Source of the DNA: Candidatus Latescibacterota bacterium
GTDB taxonomy: Bacteria; Latescibacterota; UBA2968; UBA8231
Reading direction: 5' to 3'
Length of the DNA: 11,882 nt
Assembly: GCA_022827165.1 (NCBI GenBank)
Contig: JAJDTN010000179.1
Coordinates: forward strand, 1-11,882
This document shows, piece after piece, positions 6,360-11,882 of the stretch (positions are counted from its first letter, which is position 1; each line of letters starts with the position of its first letter). The notes under the pieces are model-generated. The model saw only the letters and a list, made by a program, of their open reading frames with translations. It made no database searches and was not told where the DNA came from. Both the position numbers and the translations under genes were made by a program.

Positions 6360-7397
6360 TCACCCGAAGAATACGCGCGAGATGTCGTACAGCTCCTGCC
6401 CCACCCTCTTCAGCTCACCGACCCCCTTCTCCAGGGGCAGAGTGACGATCTCGTCGCCCTGGAGTGCGACCATCCTGCCCCAGTCGCCGGCGCGAACCAG
6501 GTCGATGGCGGCGATGCCGTAGCGCGTACCGAGGACGCGGTCGAAAGCGGTGGGAGTCCCGCCGCGCTGCAGGTGCCCGAGGACGATGACGCGCGTCTCG
6601 AAGCCGGTCTCCTTCTCGATCACGTCCCCCACGAGCTGTCCGACGCCGCCCAGCTTGACATGGCCGAACTCGTCGGTACCCCCCTCCTGCACGGTGTACT
6701 CGCCGCCGCCGAACTTCACCCCTTCGGCGACGACGACGATGCTGAAGTCCTTGCCGCGGTCGTGGCGCATCTTGATGGTGTCGACCATCTCCTGTATCGA
6801 CGTGCTCTGCTCCGGTATCAGGATCAGGTCGGCGCCCCCGGCGATGCCGGCGTAGGTGGCGATCCACCCCGAGTGCCGGCCCATCACCTCGACGACCATC
6901 ACCCGGTTGTGGGACTCGGCCGTCGTGTGGATGCGATCCAGGGCTTCGGTGACGATGTTGATGGCCGTGTCGAAGCCGAAGGTGTAGTCGGTGTTGGAGA
7001 TGTCGTTGTCGATCGTCTTGGGCACGCCCACCACGGGGGCGCCGGCGGCGGCCAGCTTGAGGGCCACGCTGAGGGTGTCGTCGCCGCCGATGGCGATCAG
7101 GGCGTCGAGCTTCATGCGCTTCATGTTCTCGAGGACGATGTCGCCGCCGTCGGGAACCTTGTAGGGGTTGGTTCGCGAGGTCCCCAGGATCGTGCCGCCC
7201 TTTGGCAGGATGCCGGAGACCTCCTCGTGGCCCAGGGGCTCCCACAGGCACTCCAGCATGCCCTTCCAGCCCTTCTCGACCCCGCGGAACCGGTATCCGT
7301 AGTGGGAGATCCCCTTGCGGACGGCCGCCCGGATGACCGCGTTCAGTCCCGGGCAGTCGCCGCCGCCGGTGAGGATGCCGACTGTCTTGATGGTCAT
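6360..7397 (-). CDS. pfkA: 6-phosphofructokinase, pyrophosphate-dependent type predicted
   Basis: A 345-residue phosphofructokinase starting MTIKTVGILTGGGDCPGLNA and converting fructose-6-phosphate to the 1,6-bisphosphate. Seen: GGTILGTSRTNP (67-78), the phosphoryl-donor loop IGGDDTLSVA (103-112), PKTIDNDIS (126-134) with catalytic Asp130, MGRHSGWIA (172-180), and GHLQRGGTPTAFDR for the sugar phosphate. Known: ATP enzymes have Gly at both diagnostic positions (GGDGS and PGTIDND), whereas PPi enzymes have Asp and Lys. Here they are Asp107 and Lys127, so PPi dependence is inferred, though some related enzymes accept several donors. The ATG at 7397 gives the family N-terminus; the frame upstream is open but not homologous. 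AGGA lies very close to the start, so the ribosome binding site is poor. It is first in the operon with pgk, tpiA and secG. Confidence 0.95.
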   Translation of the reverse strand: MTIKTVGILTGGGDCPGLNAVIRAAVRKGISHYGYRFRGVEKGWKGMLECLWEPLGHEEVSGILPKGGTILGTSRTNPYKVPDGGDIVLENMKRMKLDALIAIGGDDTLSVALKLAAAGAPVVGVPKTIDNDISNTDYTFGFDTAINIVTEALDRIHTTAESHNRVMVVEVMGRHSGWIATYAGIAGGADLILIPEQSTSIQEMVDTIKMRHDRGKDFSIVVVAEGVKFGGGEYTVQEGGTDEFGHVKLGGVGQLVGDVIEKETGFETRVIVLGHLQRGGTPTAFDRVLGTRYGIAAIDLVRAGDWGRMVALQGDEIVTLPLEKGVGELKRVGQELYDISRVFFG

Positions 7398-7431
7398 CTT
7401 CCTGGCCTGCGGAGGGGTTCCATCGGCAGAT

Positions 7432-7480
7432 CGCGGCCCCGGAGGCCGGGAAGCGCGCGGCCCCGGCTCTCGGGGCCGCG
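7432..7480 (-). promoter_or_regulatory. pfkA leader hairpin with a duplicated arm
   Basis: CGCGGCCCCG (7456-7465) and CGGGGCCGCG (7471-7480) form a perfect 10-bp stem with a 5-nt loop. CGCGGCCCCGG occurs again at 7432-7442, so the arm at 7471-7480 can pair with either copy, in mutually exclusive ways. The element lies between comF and pfkA, inside the predicted pfkA leader. No T-run follows. It could terminate comF transcripts, act as a leader switch, or be a GC-rich coincidence. Confidence 0.4.
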
Positions 7481-7503
7481 GCCGCCGCCGGGGCAAATGC
7501 ACA

Positions 7504-7531
7504 AAGCTAGGTTCCCCGGAGGTCAGGTCAA
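7504..7531 (-). promoter_or_regulatory. Candidate promoter of the pfkA operon
   Basis: On the minus strand, TTGACC (7526-7531), a 16-nt spacer, then TAGCTT (7504-7509), which keeps the key T1, A2 and T6 of the -10 box. The -35 box covers the last two sense codons of comF. Transcription would begin near 7497, giving a leader of about 100 nt before the pfkA ATG. Confidence 0.5.
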
Positions 7532-8299
7532 CGACGGCCGGCGAAAGGGGCCCGCCACGGCGACCGCCCGGACCTCGGCACCGGGGGCGGCTTCCGCCAG
7601 GACGGCGGCGCAGGCAGACAAGGTCGAGCCCGTGGTGAGGACGTCGTCCACCAGGCCGATGATGCGCGGGGAGCCCGCCGCCGGACCCGCGGGGGCGAAG
7701 GCTCCGGCCAGGTTGCCGGCCCGGTCCGCGGCCTCCAGGCGCGCCTGCTGGCGGGTCGGCCGGACCCGGCGTACCAGGTCCCCGCGGACCGGCACGCCGA
7801 GGGCCTCGGCGGCCCCCCGGGCGATCAGATCGGCCTGGTTGAAGCCGCGCTCCCGCTGCCGCGCCGGGTGCAGGGGCACGGGTACCATCAGATCCAGGTC
7901 GGACAAGGCCCCGGCGGTCTCCGGGGCGGTCGCCAGCAGACGGCCGAGGAGGGGTCCGATCCTCCGGATCCCGCTGAACTTGAGAGCGTGGACGGCGGAC
8001 TGGGCGGGACCCTCCAGGTCGGTGAGCACCACCGCCCGCGAGAAGTCCACCTCGCGCCAGCCGGCACAGTTCGGGCACTCCGGCCCGGAGGAGCCGCTCT
8101 CCTGCCGCGGCGAGGCTTGCGGGGCCCCGCAGCGCAGGCACCGCGGCCCGAGGGGCTCCTGGAGGTCGGCGATGCAGCCGCCGCAGAGGGCCTCGCGGTC
8201 CCCCGGGGCCTGCCACGACTCGCAGGCCGGACAGTGGGGGGGATAGACGAAATCGAGAAGGGCGGCCAGGAGGCCGGAGATCCGGGTGCCGGGGGACAC
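7523..8299 (-). CDS. comF: ComF-family phosphoribosyltransferase-like protein
   Basis: A 258-residue protein with the ComF/GntX layout. An N-terminal zinc-finger region carries four CxxC pairs: Cys23/26 (CPAC), 39/42 (CGGC), 54/57 (CLRC) and 75/78 (CPNC). A type I phosphoribosyltransferase-like domain follows, with VPVPLHPARQRERGFNQADL (139-158) and the PRPP-loop motif GLVDDVLTTGSTLSACA (215-231). Known: ComFC in Bacillus and related species acts in natural transformation, in DNA uptake or processing; many homologues in other phyla are untested. GTG 8297-8299 was chosen because CAGGAG lies 8 nt upstream; the frame remains open for hundreds of codons further, but that part is antisense to the methyltransferase gene. 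It is divergent from the EgtD-like gene. No other competence gene is nearby. Confidence 0.93.
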   Translation of the reverse strand: MSPGTRISGLLAALLDFVYPPHCPACESWQAPGDREALCGGCIADLQEPLGPRCLRCGAPQASPRQESGSSGPECPNCAGWREVDFSRAVVLTDLEGPAQSAVHALKFSGIRRIGPLLGRLLATAPETAGALSDLDLMVPVPLHPARQRERGFNQADLIARGAAEALGVPVRGDLVRRVRPTRQQARLEAADRAGNLAGAFAPAGPAAGSPRIIGLVDDVLTTGSTLSACAAVLAEAAPGAEVRAVAVAGPFRRPSLT

Positions 8300-8351
8300 G
8301 TTTGCGGCTCCTGGAGGTGACGGTGGGATGGGGGCTCCCTGCCCCGAGGTA

Positions 8352-8378
8352 GACGGGCCCGCAAGAGCCGTGCCCGTC
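8352..8378. repeat. 7-bp perfect inverted repeat between comF and the EgtD-like gene
   Basis: GACGGGC (8352-8358) and GCCCGTC (8372-8378) are separated by 13 nt in the divergent spacer, about 50 nt upstream of the TATACT box. Spacing is compatible with an operator, but no known motif is recognised. Apart from the TATACT box and the possible N-terminal extension of the methyltransferase, I see nothing else in 8300-8596. Confidence 0.3.
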
Positions 8379-8402
8379 GCCGGGCCGGTCCGCCCTGGCG
8401 GG

Positions 8403-8431
8403 TCGCCCCTGTCTCCCGGGTTCGCTATACT
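8403..8431 (+). promoter_or_regulatory. Candidate promoter of the EgtD-like gene
   Basis: TATACT at 8426-8431 is a 5/6 match to the -10 consensus in a GC-rich spacer. The -35 position at 17 nt (TCGCCC, 8403-8408) is weak, so an activator may be needed. The predicted start near 8438 fits a coding region beginning around 8500. Confidence 0.4.
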
Positions 8432-8596
8432 CCGCCGCCCGATGCCCCCAAGACCGCCGATGTCCGGGGCCGCCTTCCTCGGAACCACCTCCCGGAGAAC
8501 CCCATCCACGGCTTCAGGGAACTTCCCACCGATTCCGACAGCCTGACCCTGATCGCCGCCCCGGAGGGCCGGCCGGGGGCGGACTTCGCAGGCGAC

Positions 8597-9526
8597 GTGC
8601 GCGCCGGGCTCACCGCCAGCCCCAAGCGGCTCCCCTGCCTCTACTTCTACGACGAGCGGGGATCGCGGCTCTTCGAGCGCATCTGCGAGCTGCCGGAGTA
8701 CTACCTGACGCGGGCGGAGCGGTCCATCCTCGAGGCCCGTGCCGACGAGCTGGGCGCGCTCCTCGCGGGGCCGGTGGACCTGGTCGACCTGGGTTCCGGC
8801 AACTCCGGCAAGACCCGCCTCGTCGTCGAGGCCCTGCTGCGCCGCCAGGGGCGGCTGCGCTTCATCCCCGTCGACATCTCCAGCTCCATGCTGCGGGAGA
8901 GCTCCCTGGCCCTGGTGGAGACCTACGCCGGCCTGGAGGTCCTGGCCGTGGCCGGCGAGTACCAGGACGGCCTCGACTACCTCGAGGCCGAGGGAGGTCC
9001 GCCGCGGCTCGTCCTGTGGCTGGGCTCCAACGTGGGCAACTTCACCCCGCGGGAGGCGGTGGGATTCCTGCGGCGCCTGGGCGGCGCCATGCGCCCCGGG
9101 GACGCGCTGCTCATCGGCATCGACCTGCGCAAGGACCCGGCGGCCCTGGTGGCCGCTTACGACGACGCAGCGGGGGTGACGGCGCAGTTCAACCTGAACC
9201 TGCTGGCCCGCATCAACCGCGAGCTGGGGGGCCGCTTCGACCTCGACGCCTTCGCCCACGAGGCGCGCTGGAACGAGGCCGGGGGCCGCATGGAGATGCA
9301 CCTGCGTTCCCTGCGCGGCCAGAGCGTGGAGATCGCCGACATCGGCCTGCGGGTCTCCTTCGCCGAGGGCGAGACGATCCACACCGAGAGCTCCTGCAAG
9401 TACTCCCTCGAAGGGATCGAGGAACTGGCGGCGGCTTCCGGCTTCGCCATCGAGAGGCAGTGGCTCGACGGCGGCAGCCGGTTCAGCCTCAGTCTGATGA
9501 CCCGCGGCGGCGCATCGGGCACCTGA
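8597..9526 (+). CDS. egtD: EgtD-like L-histidine N-alpha-methyltransferase
   Basis: At least 309 residues of the Methyltransf_33/EgtD family, which adds three methyl groups from SAM to histidine to give hercynine, the first step of ergothioneine synthesis. Seen: SPKRLPCLYFYDERGSRLFE (8-27), LPEYYLTRAE, SAM-binding DLGSGNSGKTRL (64-75), PVDISSSML, LWLGSNVGNF (140-149), and DLRKDPAALVAAYDDAAGVT (176-195). IHTESSCKY (261-269) carries the Glu and Ser that bind substrate in characterised EgtD. GTG 8597 is the first conventional in-frame start, but homologous-looking sequence continues upstream (SLTLIAAPEG, FAGDVRAGL), so the N-terminus is probably 18-31 residues longer. EgtB and other ergothioneine genes are not in the window. 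It converges on the permease gene, 18 nt away. Confidence 0.9.
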   Translation: MRAGLTASPKRLPCLYFYDERGSRLFERICELPEYYLTRAERSILEARADELGALLAGPVDLVDLGSGNSGKTRLVVEALLRRQGRLRFIPVDISSSMLRESSLALVETYAGLEVLAVAGEYQDGLDYLEAEGGPPRLVLWLGSNVGNFTPREAVGFLRRLGGAMRPGDALLIGIDLRKDPAALVAAYDDAAGVTAQFNLNLLARINRELGGRFDLDAFAHEARWNEAGGRMEMHLRSLRGQSVEIADIGLRVSFAEGETIHTESSCKYSLEGIEELAAASGFAIERQWLDGGSRFSLSLMTRGGASGT

Positions 9527-9544
9527 GCGCGCTTCGGGGCGTCC

Positions 9545-11041
9545 TCAGTCGGCCACGGCCAGGGAGGCCCCCGAGGCCAGCCGCAGCCGCCGCCGCACCA
9601 CCTGCGAGATCGAGTCGATCCCCATGTTGAGCAGGGCCGTGAAGCCGATGAGGACCACCGCCTGGTCGAGCTTGTCCTCGGCGATGGCGCTGTCGATGAA
9701 GAACCCGAGGGTTGTGACCCCCAGGATCCCGAGGATCGCCGACTCCCGCATCATCACCTCCCAGCGATAGAACAGGAAGGCCAGGAACTGCCCGTAGACC
9801 CGGGGCAGGATCTCCCAGGCGTAGCGGTCGAGGGCGCGGCGCGGCGCGTCGAGCCTCAGGCGCATCACGTTCGCCGAGCCGGCGCCGAGGTAGGAGAGGA
9901 TGGCGCCGTTGTGCAGCAGGATCGCCACCAGGGCGGGGAGCATCGACGGCCCCCACAGCTGCAGAAAGACGTAGGCGAGGAGGTACTCCGGCGTCGTGCG
10001 CCCGACGATCAGGCCGAAGTGCACCAGCCGCCGCACCGGGGCCGGGCTCACGTGGCGGCAGGCCACGCCGAGGAAGACGACGGCGAAGAGGCCGGTGGCC
10101 GCCAGCGCCGCCTGGGTGAGCAGGACCGTGTTCCACACCCCCGGCAGGGCCTGGTGGCGCACCAGCACGTCGAACCAGGACCACACCTGTTCGACGGGAA
10201 AGGCGATGTCGAGGCTGCCGTCCTGGAACCCCTCCCGGCGCATCGGCCAGGGCAGGATCTCCCAGGTCAGGAAGCGCTTCACGTTGACCCAGGAGAGGTG
10301 CACCTCGGGCGACACGGCCCACGCCGACAGGGCCGCGTAGAGGACCACCAGCCGCGGCCGGACCCAGTATCTCAGAGACGCGATGAGGAGGTAGAAGACG
10401 TAGAGCAAGGCCGCCGCCTCGCCGTAGAGGCCCTCCCGGAAGGCGGTCTCCAGGTGGAAGCCGAGGGTGGGCAGGCCGATGAAGCCGAGGACGGCGCTGG
10501 AGCGCAGGGCGCACTCCAGGCGGTAGGAGGTGTAGGCCTTGAGGTTGGGCCAGATCGTGGGCAGGATCCCGTAGCAGAACCGGCTCGCCGGACTCGAGCC
10601 CGGCGGCAGGGCCTGCATGGGGCGCCGGTCGGCCTCCTGCAGGATCTCGGCGTAGACCTTGGCGAAGACCCCGGCGTAGGGGATGGCGATGGCGAGCACG
10701 CCGCAGACCGGGTTGAGCCCCACCATGGGCAGGAACAGGAAGGCCCAGAAGATCTCGTGGACGGCGCGCACGGCGGCGCAGCCGAGGCGCACCACCCGGT
10801 GCTCGAAGACGAAGGCGAGCCCCGAACCGAGGAGCACCGCCAGGGAGAGGCCGCAGAAGGCGAAGGTGACGGTGTTGAGCAGGGCCTGGCCCATGGCCGG
10901 CAGGGCCCGCAGGTCGGGCCGCGCGAACCCCGAGAGCAGGCGCCCCAGCTCGCCCCAGGGGTCGAGGGTGACGATCTCGATGTCGGCCAGGGCCAGGCAG
11001 GCGAGGCCCACCGCCAGGAACCACAGGCTCGCCTTCAGCAC
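9545..11041 (-). CDS. PhnE-like ABC importer permease, two fused domains
   Basis: A 498-residue membrane protein with two binding-protein-dependent permease domains in one chain. The first (about 1-240) has a cytoplasmic coupling loop AEILQEADRRPMQALPPGSS followed by RFCYGILPTIWPNL, and the PhnE-type ending LRSSAVLGFIGLPTLGF. The second (about 300-490) repeats this as RRALDRYAWEILPRVYGQFL and MMRESAILGILGVTTLGFF, then LDQAVVLIGFTALLNMGIDS. Between them a loop of about 40-50 residues (about 245-290) is probably periplasmic. Known: PhnE proteins are usually about 260-300 residues and pair as homodimers, although fused forms exist. The GTG start at 11041 lies 10 nt after the ATPase stop, without a clear Shine-Dalgarno, suggesting coupling. 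Its neighbours make it a PhnDCE-like importer; the substrate (phosphonate, phosphite, phosphate or another small anion) is not determinable. Confidence 0.88.
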   Translation of the reverse strand: MLKASLWFLAVGLACLALADIEIVTLDPWGELGRLLSGFARPDLRALPAMGQALLNTVTFAFCGLSLAVLLGSGLAFVFEHRVVRLGCAAVRAVHEIFWAFLFLPMVGLNPVCGVLAIAIPYAGVFAKVYAEILQEADRRPMQALPPGSSPASRFCYGILPTIWPNLKAYTSYRLECALRSSAVLGFIGLPTLGFHLETAFREGLYGEAAALLYVFYLLIASLRYWVRPRLVVLYAALSAWAVSPEVHLSWVNVKRFLTWEILPWPMRREGFQDGSLDIAFPVEQVWSWFDVLVRHQALPGVWNTVLLTQAALAATGLFAVVFLGVACRHVSPAPVRRLVHFGLIVGRTTPEYLLAYVFLQLWGPSMLPALVAILLHNGAILSYLGAGSANVMRLRLDAPRRALDRYAWEILPRVYGQFLAFLFYRWEVMMRESAILGILGVTTLGFFIDSAIAEDKLDQAVVLIGFTALLNMGIDSISQVVRRRLRLASGASLAVAD

Positions 11042-11051
11042 GGCGGACGGC

Positions 11052-11777
11052 TCAGGTCGATGGTTCGGCGCCCGCTTCGCCGCGGTACAGGGCCTCCAGC
11101 CGCGCCGCTCCGACGTCGGCGGAGCCCAGGTCGAAGGCGACCCGCCCCTCGCGCAGTCCCACGGCCCGGTCGAAGTGCCGCAGCGCCAGGTCGACGTCGT
11201 GCATGGCCACCACCGCCGTCTCGCAGCCGGCCTTGAGCAGCTCGAGGACGTCGCCGGCCTGGTGGGGATCGACCGCCGAGACCGGCTCGTCGGCGAGGAC
11301 GACGGCGCCCCCCTGGTAGAGGGCGCGGCCCACGGCGACCCGCTGCTGCTGGCCGCCGGAGAGCTGGCTCACCGCCTCGAAGAGCTTGTCCTCCAGGCCG
11401 AGGTCGCGGAAGAGGGGGCGCAGCTCCTCCACCACCCGCCGCCGGGGCCGCGCCAGGTCCACGAGATTGGCCAGGGTCGAGTTGCGGTCCAGCCGGCCCG
11501 CGTAGACGTTGTGGAACGCCGACAGCTGCGGCACCAGGGCGTAGTCCTGGTGCACGCAGGCGCAGTCGGCCGGCCGGCGGGCCTGGAGCAGCCGCAGCAG
11601 CGTCGTCTTGCCGGCGCCGCTGGGTCCTATGACGACCACCTTCTCGCCGCGGTCTACCCGCAGGTCGACGCCGCGCAGGGCCTCGGTGGCCCCGGCGCGG
11701 ACGTGCTCGTCCCGCAGGTCGAAGAGCTCTCCGGCCGCCGGAGGGCCCTGGGCGGCCGCGGCGGGCATGGAGGCCAA
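11052..11777 (-). CDS. PhnC-like ABC importer ATPase, shortened after Walker A
   Basis: A 241-residue cytoplasmic ATPase energising the adjoining permease. Seen: Walker A GPSGAGKTT (51-59), Q-loop Gln77 in VHQDYALVPQLSAFHNVYAG (a PhnC-like form), signature LSGGQQQRVAVGRAL (139-153), Walker B VVLADEP (159-165), D-loop SAVDP and switch His193 in MHDVDLALRHFDRAVGLREG. The C-terminal part follows E. coli PhnC closely. Walker A and the Q-loop are only about 20 residues apart, against about 50 in PhnC, so roughly 30 residues of the ABC-beta region are missing with no visible frameshift. TTG 11777 directly follows the upstream stop codon and has GAGG 5 nt before it; ATG 11768 is the alternative start. 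It is the middle gene of a three-gene unit. Confidence 0.9.
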   Translation of the reverse strand: MASMPAAAAQGPPAAGELFDLRDEHVRAGATEALRGVDLRVDRGEKVVVIGPSGAGKTTLLRLLQARRPADCACVHQDYALVPQLSAFHNVYAGRLDRNSTLANLVDLARPRRRVVEELRPLFRDLGLEDKLFEAVSQLSGGQQQRVAVGRALYQGGAVVLADEPVSAVDPHQAGDVLELLKAGCETAVVAMHDVDLALRHFDRAVGLREGRVAFDLGSADVGAARLEALYRGEAGAEPST

Positions 11778-11882
11778 TCAGTCCTCGAGGATGCCGATGG
11801 TCCTGCCGGTCTCGAGGATCGGCGCGTACATGGAGTTGTCGGCGGCGATGAAGGCCGCGCGCGGGAAGGAGTCGAGCAGGTC
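11778..11882 (-). CDS. C-terminal end of a probable PhnD-like solute-binding protein, runs off the right edge
   Basis: The last 34 codons and stop of a minus-strand gene whose start lies beyond the window. The visible tail reads DLLDSFPRAAFIAADNSMY and then APILETGRTIGILED before TGA. This resembles the ends of phosphate/phosphonate-type periplasmic binding proteins, where a short aromatic-containing tail with Y-x-P-I follows the last strand. Position supports this: it abuts the PhnC-like ATPase with no gap (TGA then TTG) and would complete an importer with the fused permease. The identification rests mostly on context because the fragment is short. Confidence 0.55.
   Translation of the reverse strand, partial: DLLDSFPRAAFIAADNSMYAPILETGRTIGILED

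Noticed and set aside
7398..8216. Upstream extension of the pfkA frame to about 618 codons
   Set aside because: The extra residues are antisense-like shadow overlapping comF in another frame; phosphofructokinase homology begins at the ATG at 7397.
4892..8246. Long plus-strand open frames (about 500 and 780 codons) across pgk, pfkA and comF
   Set aside because: They are antisense to genes with complete catalytic motifs and show the skewed composition of GC-rich shadow frames.
8300..9382. Upstream extension of the comF frame to about 619 codons
   Set aside because: The extra part is antisense to the EgtD-like gene, and a strong Shine-Dalgarno marks the GTG at 8299.
9524..9547. Hairpin terminator between the EgtD-like and permease genes
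   Set aside because: Only TGAG/CTCA from the stop codons plus a few broken pairs; no T-run on either side.
9489..11236. Long alternative frames on both strands over the permease gene
   Set aside because: Compositions are Pro/Arg/Gly- or Gln/Glu/His-biased, and the PhnE-like frame has membrane segments and repeated family motifs.
11540..11610. Frameshift as an explanation for the short Walker A to Q-loop interval
   Set aside because: The frame is continuous and both flanks align to the family in the same frame, so an in-frame deletion is the simpler reading.
1..11882. CRISPR array, insertion sequence, integrase or phage island
   Set aside because: No regularly spaced repeats, transposase or integrase motifs or terminal repeats were seen, and the intact tRNA has no second partial copy suggesting an attachment site.

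Overview
The window is a GC-rich bacterial chromosomal segment carrying mostly housekeeping genes. A PorU/gingipain-type (peptidase family C25) secreted protein, a pyrophosphate-type phosphofructokinase and a compact glycolysis/secretion operon suggest a high-GC member of the FCB assemblage or a neighbouring candidate phylum (for example Krumholzibacteriota or Eisenbacteria-like). That placement is inference from gene content only; no rRNA gene is present.

Layout. Positions 1-1260 (minus) hold the N-terminal part of a large C25-type exported protein that runs off the left edge. It is divergent from rpmB (ribosomal protein L28, 1443-1670, plus), which has a clear sigma70-like promoter. A DegT/DnrJ/EryC1/StrS-family PLP aminotransferase (1684-2931, plus) follows 13 nt later. 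Convergent to it is a small unrecognised charged protein (2949-3254, minus). A 282-nt divergent spacer leads to a Trm112/UPF0434-like protein (3537-3824, plus).

Positions 3870-7397 (minus) form a tight operon read right to left: pfkA (PPi-type active site), pgk, tpiA (ATGA overlap with pgk), secG and tRNA-Leu(GAG), closed by a good intrinsic terminator. A candidate promoter overlaps the end of the upstream comF gene. The pfkA leader contains a 10-bp hairpin whose 5' arm could also pair with a second downstream copy of its 3' arm. comF (7523-8299, minus) is divergent from an EgtD-type histidine N-alpha-methyltransferase (8597-9526, plus), whose true start is probably upstream of the first conventional start codon.

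From 9545 to the right edge (minus) lies a PhnDCE-like ABC importer: the C-terminal end of a probable solute-binding protein, a PhnC-like ATPase with an unusually short stretch between Walker A and the Q-loop, and a permease made of two fused PhnE-like domains. Its substrate cannot be read from the sequence.

The parts look largely independent: a glycolytic/secretion operon, translation genes, one secreted protease-like protein and one importer. I see no CRISPR array, insertion sequence, integrase or phage gene. The most unusual items are the shortened ATPase with its fused permease, the EgtD start, the PPi-type phosphofructokinase and the pfkA leader.
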